From the NCBI GenBank assembly GCA_033558025.1, contig JAUCEF010000008.1:1922001-1986000 (forward strand): a DNA stretch of 64,000 nt. Reading direction: 5' to 3'. The notes below the pieces were generated by a model. That model was not told where the DNA came from. It saw nothing but the letters and a program-made list of their open reading frames with translations, and did no database searches. Below are positions 41,208 through 52,643 of this stretch, piece after piece. The stretch is from Phytophthora sp. 'mugwort'. Its lineage: Eukaryota; Oomycota; Peronosporomycetes; Peronosporales; Peronosporaceae. The position numbers and the translations under genes were made by a program. Numbering within the stretch: position 1 is the stretch's first letter; each line of letters starts with the position of its first letter.

Positions 41208-41977
41208 TTAGATCCACGCTCGAGCACTCGACACTCGGGAGTAAACACCATAGTAGCCTTCACGTCCACAGGCCATATCTTTAGCCCAGCTCACGACACC
41301 GAGCAGTACATCCTCACTTTATTTTCAGCAGATTCGACAATGAGCGGACCACCCGAGTCACCCATGCAAGAATCCATGTTTGCAGTCCACCGGCGCATAC
41401 CATACTCGAGTCGACGGTATGTGTGCGGTACATACCTCGTCACTCACCAGTGGAATGTCCACACGTTGCAGCTCGTTTGAAAAATTTCCATTCGTCTCTG
41501 CGTTCGTCCCCCACCCACGGTAGTTGCGACTTTGCCAGGGCTGAAGTCAGAGTCGTCCGCTGCGGCAAGCTTCACAGGCTCGAACTTGCTGGGTCTTTCC
41601 AGCTCCACCACCATGAAATCTTCAGCAAAACATACGTTCTCGGAGTAATTCGGGTGGTTCATCATCGGCACGATCTTGATTTGTTCAGCAACATGAGCTC
41701 CGTTACGGTAATTCTCGCCGATGGAAACCCAGTGAGGACCGTATGCCGTGCAATGCGACGCGGTGAGCACGTGGGTGTGCGTGATGAGGGAACCACCGCA
41801 CAAGCTGTCGGATTTCCGGTTGATTCGCAGATCAGCGACGTACGTCTTGATGCCGCTTGGGACAGTTTCACCACCGAGGATGAGCTTGCGCTCCACGTGG
41901 CCTCGGTAGGCGCCGGTGGGTGAAGCAATGGCGGCCATTATGGCGATGACGATGGCGATAGTGTTGCCGGGCTTCAT
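41208..41977 (-). pseudogene. Trypsin-like (S1A) secreted protease / GIP-like gene, frameshifted
   Basis: From the ATG at 41977 comes a signal peptide (KPGNTIAIVIAIMAAIASPTGA), then the mature start ILGGETVPSGIKTYV, a trypsin IVGG-like site. The catalytic His is in LTASHCT and the Asp in CFAEDFMVVEL. After about 41500 the homology continues only with frame changes: NELQRVDIPLVSDE, SMVCAGG, then SCMGDSGGPLIVES with the catalytic Ser, then VLLGVVSWAKDMACG to a stop at 41208-41210. At least three shifts break it, so the first frame would end after 177 residues. Phytophthora GIPs are inactive S1A homologues that inhibit host endoglucanases; this copy keeps the full triad, so it is closer to an active protease. 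Confidence 0.75.
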
Positions 41978-42682
41978 TCTGGCAGGCTAGCTACTACAGT
42001 TACGGCGTTGATACTAAATCCAAAGTGAAGTTTGTGCAGGACAGAGCAAAGAAAAGCAAGATCACGATCATGGATCGGCATGGGCTATGGACACTCGTAA
42101 CGGAATGACCGATTGCAAATGATTCAGCCCGGCAAGCAAGAGCTCAGTGACTGAGTCAGTCCGTCGCACGAAGCACAAGCCATTTTACACAACCCTCTTC
42201 TCGTGCACCATGCGCTTCAGAGATCATCGGCATTTTGATGCGGCATCAACAAAACCGCATCTGTGCAAATATTTGCTGGTGAGAAAATATGCACTTGGCT
42301 TCCTCGGGCCCTGGGACTTCCAGCCTTGCGGTTTAGCTTGCGGAAACCAAACTACTCGCTTGCTTATGTGGAGCCACTGCGGTAGCAGAATAGAATAATG
42401 CAGGTTTTGGTAGCACACCTGAAACAGCGAACACGGGGCTTAGTGGAAGTCCAAATCGTTACGTCACTCTTACAGACGCATTCAGCACGAGCGCTATCGT
42501 TCAAAAGAAATGGGGACTACATGTAGCTTTAGCTGGGCAGCCCCAGCCTATCCACCGCGTCTTCGCATATGCTGCAATGCCTTCTATCCAGGCTATGCAC
42601 TGATGACCGCTGCTCACTTGACCATTCGTGCTTTTCCTGCCTGAAATTCACCGCGTGTATCCATCCGTCTGTCCACGCCATC
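41978..42682. other. Divergent intergenic region between the two S1A-like genes
   Basis: These 705 bp separate two head-to-head genes and should contain both promoters. No coding region is supported. I cannot point to a certain core promoter. Confidence 0.45.
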
Positions 42683-43892
42683 ATGAAGCTGGTTTCTGCG
42701 TTCCTGTACGTAGGCTCTATCGCGACGGCTTTGTCCTCGGTCGCCACGAATGCTCAAGTTGGCTCCAACGTCTCGGTGAACGATCTCGTCCCGAGCAACC
42801 GCTCCAGCCACGCTATCGCCACCTCGTTAAGGACAACCAGCCGTACGGTCCCGAAAGGCACCAAGACGTACGTCATCAGTTTGGGGACCAACGCTTCGCG
42901 CAAGAAGTTTGCCGCTGCCATTCTCATCTCTCCGACTCACGTCCTAACGGGGGAGGCTCCACTAGCGGTGACATTCTGTCGGGGCGGCTATGCACTTGCA
43001 GTGCGGCGGAGAAAGCAGGTAGGCTTGGACTTGTGGGGAACGACGTACGTTTTGGAATGATTATATTTGTTTGTTTTTCTTTTACTAGCTACGACATGCA
43101 TGCGCTCATGGAAGCACCTCGTGCTCTCCATGCGCTCCCTTACTGGTAAGCCTTTTTCCCTTATTTTCTGTATGCTTAACCTAAATGTAAGCAACGTTTC
43201 CTTTTTCCTAAATTTGTTCTGTGCAGGTACACATCAGGTACGTAGCTTCGGCGCCGCCTGCCATGCGCGTCCTGGCCGTTCAAGGCAGCCCGCGCATGGT
43301 GGCTTGCTACATCGCTGGCGTGCTCGGTCAGCACGCCCGTGAGGTGATGGCCTAGGCATGCTGACCGGCACGCTGTGCTCGGCCTGAGACATTCGGTACA
43401 CTTCAATCGGTTTTCACTATAACAAGGGCACGGAAGACGGTGAGCTGATCAAGGTCGTTGCAGTTCTGAGTCACCCCGAAAGCTCCCAATATTCGCATAA
43501 TTTCACTGTCGTGCAATTGGAAGAGCCTAGCTCATTCAAACCGATTCCGCTGGCCGGCTGACGGTTCAGATATCAAGGACGGAGAGACTGTGACCAAGTT
43601 GGGCTGGTACAACACCGGAGGCGAAGGGCAAGATGCTCATGAACTGCAGCGCGCCGACGTTCAACTGATGAGCAACGAGGAGTGCTCCAAGAGGACGCTT
43701 GTGGATGAGACCAGGATGTGCTCGCGTCCCATCGGCAACCAGAGGTCGTGGACAGGCGACGACTATTGCGGCCCACTCATCATCGAGCGTCCGGAAGGCG
43801 TCGTTCTGGTTGGCATGGTCAGCTGGGGTGATAACTGTAGGAAGCCAGGATACCCAAGCTGCTACTCGCGTATTTCAGTTGGTCGTGGCTAG
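42683..43892 (+). pseudogene. GIP-like inactive S1A homologue, disrupted
   Basis: The ATG at 42683 opens a signal peptide (KLVSAFLYVGSIATALSSVA), N-glycosylation-like NVS and NRS sites, and TVPKGTKTYVISLG to LISPTHVLT. The region that should hold the catalytic His is replaced from about 42955 by roughly 450 bp of unrelated sequence. That sequence includes an intron-like GTAAGC...TGTGCAG at 43147-43226. Homology returns at about 43410 with HYNKGTEDGELIKVV and YSHNFTVVQLEEPSSF, where Asn replaces the catalytic Asp. After a frameshift near 43560 it runs to VSWGDNCRKPGYPS and a TAG at 43890-43892. The Ser motif reads GDDYCGPLI, so the catalytic Ser is lost. Loss of all three triad residues is GIP-like. 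Confidence 0.7.
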
Positions 43893-44689
43893 ATCGAGTC
43901 AGTGATCAGTGGTGAATGTTTCCACTGATAATCACCAGCGACTTTGCAGCTGGTCGTCAAAACTAAGGCACTTGACAGCACTGCCAGTGTGTTGATAGGT
44001 TACGACCTAGCTTTTGTGTCTTGAGATTAAATATCTGCCTCTTACAAGCATTTTAACTTTCTTAGTACATGTACGCCGATGATAACATCAATCATAAAGT
44101 GATTACAGATCATGAGGGCTTAGGCTGCATAAGGAAAATAGATTGCCGGCTCTTGATAGTCTCAGTCTAGGCCCGTCCCAAAGTAGACGCCGTAGTACCC
44201 CTACATAGCCGCAGAAATCCCTGTTGTCACTGTGTGTACTAAATCGTTAACCCTTCACGGCCACAGGGGGGGGGCAAAATGCCCCTTTTGGCGACCTTTC
44301 CAGAATAGTAGATGTCTACCAAACGTTGTTGGAATGGGCCGTCCATAATGTGCAGAGCGCATCAAGAACTCGCTCCCGAAGGACGTCTAACAGTGCATGC
44401 GTGAATACCAACATGTCTCGAGCTTTAGAGACCGCAGGCCGTAAGTTGTCGGGCTACGGTTTCTAGACAAACTCGGCAAAGCCGACAAATGACAGTTGCT
44501 GGATCGAGAGCATTCCAGTTGTGCTAGTTACGAACCAATAGGTTGGACCATCCATCCTGCAAATGTTGTACCATTCCAGCAGGAACTATTGTATGGGGAA
44601 AACATTACGCTGAGATGTAAATACACCGAACGGGTTTGCCTTACGACTTCGTTCTCAAAGTTCAAGGTCTTCATGCGACTGGTTAGTAT
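43893..44689. other. Intergenic, no gene seen
   Basis: About 800 bp with no supported coding region. A poly-G run (44267-44275) lies in a G/C-rich inverted context (GGGGCAAAATGCCCC at 44271-44285). I do not recognise a 3' LTR for gypsy G2 here. Confidence 0.45.
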
Positions 44690-46562
44690 TTTATCCTACA
44701 AATCGCCCGTCATCGCGTACGTCGTTCAGAAAAGACAAAATACATACTTGAGATCCTCCTCGTGAGGAACCACGACACGTAGGTGTCTTCTGGACCAGTA
44801 CCGTAGTATAATAGGCCATCATCGACAGCGTATCGATGTAGCCTCGCGCGCAACCGCGCTGACAGTTTAATGTCTGAGTTAGCAAACTCCGCGCTTCCCA
44901 GCGCATGTAGCAGAGCTACGCAGGACTCGTCACGCGTACGCCGCGCGGATCAAGTCTGTCACGGACGAAGTCACCGTCGTGATGTGAGCGATCTCATAGT
45001 CTGGTCTGCGTGATAACGCATCGGCCAAGATGTTCTGCCTCCCACGCTGGTACTTCACCTCGAAGTTGTACTACGCAAAGAAGGAGAGCCAACGGGCCAT
45101 TCTCTGAGAGAGATGAAGCGACTGCGTCGCCGTGCGTAGCGACGCATGATCAATGTAGATCACAAACGGCTTGCAGCTGAGCAGGTGAACCCTGAATTTG
45201 ACGAGCGCATACTTTATCGCAAGTAGCTCTTTATCATGAACTGGATAGTTCTTCTCAGCAGCCTTGAGCTGGCGAGATTCAAACGCGATCACGCGTTCAC
45301 GCCCTTCAGCGTCTGCTTTCAACAAAGCACTGCCCATGGGAAAGTCCGACGCGCCACAGACGACACTGAAAGGACGATCGGGATCTGGCAACCCAAGGAT
45401 CGGCGCCTGAAGAAGACTTTCCTTAATGGCTTCAAAAGCCGTCTTATGTCCGGTGTCCCAACACCAGTCCACATCATGCTCAAGGAGACTGGACAGTGGC
45501 CTTACCACCTCATCATAGTTCTTGCTGTATTTGTGCAAGTAATCGGCCAGGCCAAGCCACTTCCGTAAGTCTTTCTGGTTCTTTGGAACCGGCCAGTCTA
45601 CATGGCCTTGACCTTAGCGGGATCTGCTCGAAGGCCTCGCTTCCCAATGAGGCATCCCAAAAAGGGGATCTCTTCAGCGCCGAAGACACACTTGTCAATG
45701 TTGGCATACAATTGTGTGTGCGCATGCACTCGAGCACCGCTCGCAGGTGCTCAATGTGATTCTCCACATCAGTCTTTCTGTGCTCCGCACGACTGGGGAC
45801 GAATATGCCGCCGAAGTATGTCTGAGCAGAAGGCGTATCCTGAACAGTTGCGTCACAAGACGATTGAACGTCGCAGGAGCGTTCGACAGCCCTTGGGACA
45901 TTACTAGTCACTCCCAGAGCATACCGCTCGGAATGCTGACCGCCGTAAGCGGAATATCGCTTGCTCGCATGAGCAATTGATAGTATCCATCGACCAAGTC
46001 GAGGGCACTGTACGCCGTACACCCCGCCATGCTGCTCTGGAAACCCCTTCCTAAGAATAGGCGTTTGCGCCGGAATGGTGGTCGCGTTGAGCTTGTTAAA
46101 AGCATGAACGATTCACCACTTGCCATTCGGCTTTCTGACACAGAACGTAGGCGTTGAGTGTAGAGACTTCCTCTCGCGTCCACCTCGTGCTTAGCACGGA
46201 AGAACGCGTCAATGACGTCACACTGTTCTCGTGGCAAAGGCACTGCCTTATCAACGCAGTATTTGGTTCCCGGAACCAGGTCAATCTCATGACGTACACC
46301 CGATCCGGAAGTAGCCTCGTGGGAGGACCATATCTTGAAACTCCTTCACCAAAGGGTAGTACGGATCCGAGGGGTCTTTGAGGATCGATGATCCGTGCGT
46401 TTTACCCGAGACTGGTACGTCTTGACCGACAACCGTCGCAGAGCTGCGATGCTCGCAGTCTCCACCCCGTGGATTACGTGCCACGTTACCTCCATCAGTG
46501 AGCCCTCGGCCTTGATGACCCGGCTCATGGCCGGCCACACCACGCACGTAGCGACAACTCAT
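44690..46562 (-). pseudogene. Ty3/gypsy G2, protease-RT linker to integrase start (decayed)
   Basis: Reading leftwards on the minus strand: a linker (about 46300-46562); RT pieces ALDLVDGYYQLLMRASDIP and QGLSNAPATFNRLVTQLF; then TYFGGIFVPSRAEH, where Gly-Gly replaces the catalytic Asp pair. DVENHIEHLRAVLECMRTH follows, then a clean RNase H segment at 45071-45538 (KTAFEAIKESLLQAPILGLP, SALLKADAEGRERVIAFESR, VHDKELLAIKYALVKFRVHL). VKYQRGRQNILADALSRRPD of the linker follows near 45040, with integrase N-terminal traces to about 44690. There are many shifts and stops. The gag half of the same element is at 55581-56872, beyond the copia cluster. Confidence 0.8.
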
Positions 46563-46909
46563 AAAAGGCTTGTGGTCTTTAGAGCAAAATGCAAAGTGAT
46601 TGATTCGGTCCTTAGTTCGCTAAGCTACTCTAAGCCTCTTTTCTACCTACTGGATACACTCTACTGGATTCCTTACTGGCTACTGAGTTCTTCCAGCCAA
46701 TCAGCGAGTGACACGTCGTATCCCCATCTTGTACCCACAATCGTGTACCCACGTGTGCTTAATCGTCGATACGTCAACAGCGTCCCGTAATCCATGTGCC
46801 ATCATCAGTGTCCCATAATCATACAAGTGATTATGGCTCCACGGACTTGAAAGGTCATACCGGTTTCTACTAGTACGCCGGGGCTGGACGAGACGCCTCC
46901 TTGACAATA
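46563..46909 (-). repeat. 3' LTR of D
   Basis: This is the left LTR. Its outer end AAAAGGC at 46563 is the complement of GCCTTTT. The inner end is next to the polypurine tract (CTCCCACTCG on the plus strand). Confidence 0.87.
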
Positions 46910-49900
46910 CTCCCACTCGGCTCGGCAGCGCTTGGTGCTTGAATTCCCAGCATGCTTCGAAGGCTTTTGAACTGGACAGCAGTAATCGGCTTGGTCACCA
47001 GATCTGCCTTCATGTCCTTCGTCGAGTAATATTGCAACACCACTTGGCCGTCTTCCACGTTCTCGCGAACGAAGTGGTAGCGGATGTCGATGTTCTTGGT
47101 GCGCTTGTGAAGTTCTCGCGAACGAAGTGGTAGCGGATGTCGATGTTCTTGGTGCGCTTGTGAAGCTCGGGGTTCTTGGCCAACGCGATGGAGCCTTGAT
47201 TGTCCTCGTAAATCTTGACTGCTTCATCGTTCTTCATCTCGCCGAGCTCGCACAGGAACACCTTGAGCTAGACCGCTTCTTGTGTCGCCTCCGATAGCGC
47301 CATGACTCAGCTTCCGTCGAAGACAGCGCCACTGTCCACTGCTTCTTGCTCCTCCAGCTGATGCACCCGCCGTTCATCATGAACACGTAGCCGCTTGTGC
47401 TCCGTCAAGTTTCCACGTCGCCAGCCCAATCTGCTCCGAGTCTCCTTCGAGTCCGTCCTTGCAGCTGCCTTGGAATTCGATACCGTGTGCCTTCGTCCCT
47501 TGAATGTACCTAAAAACCCTCTTGAGCGCCTGTCAATGAGTCGACAAGGATCTGAAGCAAACTGGATAAGAACTCCCACGCAGCAGCGAGGTCCGGTCGA
47601 GTCCCCACCATGAGATGCATCAGGCAGCCGACAGCATTGCGGTACCGCACCTTTTTGCCATGGTCTCCTCGTGCTTGCAGCCTCCTTCGCACATGGCCTT
47701 GGTCAACTTGAGTCCTGTATCTTGCGGCGTCTTGACGGGGTTGCTGTTCTCCATGCCAAACTTCTCCACAATGTCTTTCGCAAAATTGGTCTGACGCATG
47801 GACACTTTGCCACTTGCAACATCTTGATCAATTTCCATGCCGAGGAAGTACTTGAGCTTGCCGAGGTCTGTCATCTCGAACCGCTCACTTAGTGCCTTCT
47901 TCGTCATCTGGAGCAGCTCGTCGTTGTTGCATGCGAGGACCAGGTCGTCGACATAGAGTGCGACGAAGATCATGTCTTGATCGTCCCACTTGACGTAGAT
48001 GCAGTGATCGGCTTCGCACTGCGTGAACCCCATTTCGAGCATGAACTTGTCGATGGTTCCACATCCGCGGCGACTGCTTCAGACCGTAAAGGGAGCGCTT
48101 CAGCTGGCAGACATAGTCTGGGTGAACTTCATTGACATATCCGTCCGGCTGCGCCATGTAGATGTCTTCGTCAAGTAGTCCGTTGAGAAAAGCTGTCTTG
48201 ACATCCATCTGGTGCACCGTCAGGTTGTACTTAGCCGCCAAACTGAGCAGAATCCTGATCGATGTGAACTTGGCTACCGGCGCAAACGTCTCTTCATAGT
48301 CGATGCCGTACTTTTGTGAAAATCCCTTGGTCACTAGTCGCGTCTTGAATCGCTCGATCTCTCCAGCTTGATTCTCCTTGATGCGAAACACCCATCGGTT
48401 GCCGATTGCCTTACGACCCTTTGGCAATGGCACCAACACCCATTTCTTGTTCTTGCGAAGCGAATTGACTTCTGAGTCGCACGCATCCTTCCCCTTGGCC
48501 GCGTTGCTGGATTCCATCGCCGACTTGAACGTGGTCAGCATTTCTCCCACTGAATCCACAACGTAGGCCGCTTCGTAGTCTTCTTCTCCTCTTGCGACCG
48601 CTGACATCTCTTCCAGTGTCTGCGGTCGGCTTTGTCGCTTACTTCGTGGGATTTCCACGGACTCTTCAAGCGATTGCATCCGCTGGTGGCGCTTCGTGCC
48701 GGGCTCAAAGTCTTGGAGCGGTACCGAATCGTCTTGAGAATCATCTTCGGACGATGTTTCTTGGTCTGTTGACACTCTATCTTGAAGTTCAACGACAGCA
48801 TCTTGGTCGTAACTGCGTCTCCCACCGTCGAAAACGTCCTCCATAAACTGCGCATCGCGACTGACCAGTACGCGACCGCTCTTAATCACCTCGAAGCGAT
48901 ACGATTTCTAATGCTCCGAGTACCCAAGAAAACGACATTGTACTGCTCGAGCGTCGAGCTTGGTGCGTTTCTCCTTCGGGACCGTCACATACGCATGGCA
49001 ACCGAATATCTTCAGGTTTGCCAGCAATGGTTTCTTCCCGGTCCAAACCTAGTGCGGCGACTTGTCGTCGCTGGTAGCGCGCGTCGGACACCGATTGCGA
49101 AGGAAAGTAGCGGTCATCACAGCTTCCCCCCAATACGACATGGACAATCCTGCATGCTCCAACATGCAGCTCGAGCATTCCACCAGCGTTCGATTCATTC
49201 GTTCCGCTACCCCGTTCAACTGCGGAGTGTAGGGTGGCGTGAACTTCTGTTCGATACCGCGACGCTGCACAACTTGGCCATCTCGCCTGACGTATATTCG
49301 CCACCGTTGTCGCAGCGGAGTGTTTTCACAACTTTGCTAGTTTGGGTTTCCGCATAAGCGACAAACTCGGCAAACTTGTCCGCCACTTCCGACTTGTTTC
49401 GAAGTACATACACCACACAAAAGTGCGAGTTCTCGTCGATGAACGCAACGAAATAGCGCTTACCGCTAAACGTCTACGACTGCATGGGACCACACACATC
49501 GCTGTGGATGACCCCAGCAGTTGTCGGGCGTGGCTCGGTGAGTTTGGCATGTAGCTCACTCGAAATTGCTTGCCGAGTGCACATCCATCACATAGCTCCC
49601 ACTTCTTCACTGCCGCGATGTCAATCCCAACGCCATAGCCCTTCTTGACGATGGCGTCTAGACCGCCGTGGCCAATGTGTCCAAGTCGAAGGTGGCAGAG
49701 GTACGAAGTGGTGTCCCAATTGCGATCCTTCGAGCTCGACATGTTGGCCACGTCCGGCATGATCGGAGTCATGCACAACTTGAACAGTCCCTTGTCCACG
49801 CGCTCACCAAGCTTCCACTTGATGCTTTTTTTAAGTTCCGTGACAACTTCGGGATGTGCCACACACTGGTAAGCACACCCTTCTTGATCCCTTGTGGCGT

Positions 49901-50938
49901 CTTCATCGACATCACAATGTCGCCGGTCCCCACCTCTTGAACAACACCATCGTCCGCGAGGCGTACGTCCACCGGAGAGATCCTCTTGTAATTCTTCATG
50001 TACTCTGTCGAGTACATCATGTGCTGCGTCGCACCGGAGTCGACCAGCCAAGCTTCACTCGACTTGGTGCACTTGCCACCAACTAAGAACAGGTAGTCAC
50101 TCGATTCTTGTTCCACTCGAGCGACGCTTGCACGCTGCAGTTTCTGCGTCCCGCATTCTCGCGAATCCTCACAGGGCACTTGGCGATCCAATGCCCTTGT
50201 TCGCCACAGTAGTGGCACTTGTCTTCGGCGCCTGACGACCCTTGCGGTTTCCGCTGTCGCTCGTCATCAACGCTTGTCCGTGCGTGGTGCCATCAACACC
50301 ACCATCTTGCTCCTTACGCTTCATGTCCTTATGCAGCAGCCGAGACGTCGCGAGTTCCCACGACAGCGAGTCGGCCCCTTGACTCCAACGCCGTGATGAG
50401 GAACTGGTACGACTTGCAGAGACTTCCCAGAAGCGTGATCACCAAGTCGTCTTCGCTGACCGGAGCGCCCACCGCGTCGAGCTGTTCCGCCAGCGTCTTG
50501 ATCTTGTTGATGTGCTCCAGCACATCATCACCTTCGTCCATCATCGTCGTGAAGAAACGTCGACGAAGGAAGAGCTTATTGGCCAAGCTCTTCTTCTCGA
50601 AGTGTCCTTCCAGCCTTGACCATGCATCATGCGCGCCACTCGCCGAGCGGACCAACGGTAGCTGCGAACCTCTAATGCAAGGCAGATGATTGCCATCGCC
50701 TTGCGCGACTTCCGCTTGAATGCCGCTTGATCCAACGCCGTGGTGCAGTTCTCCAGCTTCCTATCACGCATACGACTTCCCACAGGTCGCGATCCTCGAG
50801 CACCATTTGCATCTTGAACTTCCACGTGTGAAAGTTGGTTCCGTCGAACTTGTTGATGCGAGCGGTCGTAGTCGTGGGGTTGTCCATGGCGAAGGCGTAG
50901 TCGAAGTCTTGGGCAGAGTCTGCGGGGCTTGGGCTCAT
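46870..50938 (-). pseudogene. Gag-Pol of D, many frameshifts and stops
   Basis: The ATG at 50938 starts MSPSPADSAQDFDYAFAMDN. Identifiable pieces in order: HTWKFKMQMVLEDRDLWEV; Gag core [18 protein letters not shown]; protease [14 protein letters not shown]; integrase [33 protein letters not shown] and [28 protein letters not shown] and YVDDLVLACNN; and RNase H fragments EDNQGSIALAKNPELH, ending near 46870 in SRPAPAY. Each lies in a different frame from its neighbour at about eight or more places, and in-frame stops interrupt the integrase-RT linker. A 53-bp tandem duplication breaks RNase H. Confidence 0.85.
47060..47165. repeat. 53-bp tandem duplication in D RNase H
   Basis: The unit starting TTCTCGCGAACGAAGTGG occurs at 47060-47112 and again at 47113-47165. 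The period is not a multiple of three, so the duplication shifts the reading frame. Confidence 0.85.
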
Positions 50939-50942
50939 AACC

Positions 50943-51289
50943 AAAAGGCTTGTGGTCTCTAGAGCAAAATGCAAAGTTATTGATTCGGTCCTTAGTTCTC
51001 TAAGCTACTCTAAGCCTCTCTTCTACCTACTGGATACACTCTACTGGATTCCTTACTGGCTACTGAGTTCTTCCAGCCAATCAGCGAGTGACACGTCGTA
51101 TCCCCATCTTGTACCCACAATCGTGTACCCACGTGTGCTTAATCGTCGATACGTCAACAGCGTCCCGTAATCCATGTGCCATCATCAGTGTCCCACAATC
51201 ATACAAGTGATTATGGCTCCACGGACTTGAAAGGTCATACCGGTTTCTACTAGTACGCCGGGGCTAGACGAGACGCCTCCTTGACAACA
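50943..51289 (-). repeat. 5' LTR of D
   Basis: This is the right LTR. The outer end is TTGACAACA (51281-51289) and the inner end meets the primer-binding site at 50942. It differs from the left LTR at scattered positions, for example CTCTAGAGC against CTTTAGAGC. Confidence 0.87.
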
Positions 51290-52643
51290 AGAGAGAGCTA
51301 TCCGGACCATCGTTACGTGGTCGCAGCATGCTGCATCATGCAAAGCTGGACAAGTGTTTTGGGGGGCGAAGCAGTGATGGCTGCAATTTATGTCAAGAAC
51401 CGCTTGCCGTCGCCCAACGTCGAAAACAAGACTCCGTTCGAGATTGTATACAAGTTCAAGCCAAGTGTGAAGCACATGCGTGTGTTTGGATGTCGGACAT
51501 ACGTCCTAACTCCGAAGGAGAAGCGACTCAAGTGGGACCCCAAGGCTCGCGCTGGTGTGTTCATGGGCTACGAAGAAGTGTCGAAGGCGTACCGAGTTTA
51601 TGACATCGAGGCGGGGCAGGTGGTGATAAGTCGCGATGTCACCTTCGACGAATTAAGTTTTGGTATCTCGACGGCGATCTCAAGTAATGACGACGAAGAT
51701 GTGAACCTGGACTTCGACTCGCTCGAGATTGGCGATGATGACTCGGCGGGTCCGACCAAATTCAAGCAGGCGGGGAAACGCAAGATTCGACCAAGTGATG
51801 CGGATAACATGTCAGTGAACTCGCGTCCTGTTCGCCGTGCGACTGGTTTGGAAGAAGCAAGCGCTCCTGTCACCTCGTTTGAGCGCCAAGCCAAACGCCG
51901 AGCGAGTGTACGAATGGAACCTGGACTGCCTGACGAAGAAGAGAAGGATGCTCATGACAACGAAGAAGACGATTCCACTCCTCCCGTATTTTGGCGAGCA
52001 AGTGCCAACTCAGTAGAAGCCGGCGAGTTATCTGAGCCGACGACATTCCAAGACGCGGTGAACGGACCTGATCACCTGATCAAGTGCATTGGCGCAAGGC
52101 TGTTCGCGCGGAGCTCAAGTCGATGCGACTTCGTGGTGTGTTTCGTGCTGCCAAGTTGCCCAGTGGACAACGTGCCATTGGTACCAAGTGGGTGTTCAAG
52201 ATCAAGCGCTAAGCCGACGGATTGATCGAAATACAAGGCGCGCCTGGTGGCCAAGGGTTTCAAGCAGAAGTACGGCATCGACACACGGAGACGTTCTCGC
52301 CCGTGGCCAAGTACGTGACGCTGCGCATGGTCATCGCGATCGCCAAGTATTTCGACTGGCCTCTGGACCAACTCGACGTGGTAACGGCATTTATGTACGG
52401 CGTCATGAAGGAAGTCGTGTACTGCGTGGTGCCAGAAGGGGTCGAGCTGGACGATGACTTCGACTGCCTGGAACTGGTCAAGGCGATCTACGGTCTCAAG
52501 CAAGCTTCGCGCGTGTGGAACGAGACCTTCGACGAGTACGTGTGCTCCATCGGTTTTCAAGTTTCGGTCTACGATCCGTGCCTCTACATCAAGATTATGG
52601 ATGGTCACTGCGTTCTGTTGCTGGTGTACGTGGACGACGTGTT
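51290..52643 (+). mobile_element. Family B copia fragment B6
   Basis: B6 is a plus-strand piece of family B pol, from the integrase core ([24 protein letters not shown]) through the acidic linker and RT to YVDDVLV. It has frameshifts near 51356 (a G-run), at the GATCACCTGATCA duplication (52071-52083) and at about 52230 and 52280. Its left edge is the D LTR terminus; its right edge switches to inverted family B sequence at 52643/52644. Positions 51290-52475 are the left arm of the palindrome. Confidence 0.85.

Larger units (their letters stand above)
46563..51289 (-). mobile_element. Ty1/copia family C-like element D, both LTRs present
   Basis: D is a complete-length minus-strand copia element of 4727 bp. 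Its LTRs (46563-46909 and 50943-51289, both 347 bp) differ by a handful of substitutions. It has the GGTTATGAGCCCAAG primer-binding site and a decayed gag-pol. LTR ends match family C (TGTTGTCA / CCTTTT; the left copy has TATTGTCA). Flanking pentamers do not match (CTCAT left, AGAGA right), and the flanks are different elements (gypsy G2 left, B6 right). This suggests inter-element recombination after insertion. Confidence 0.87.
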
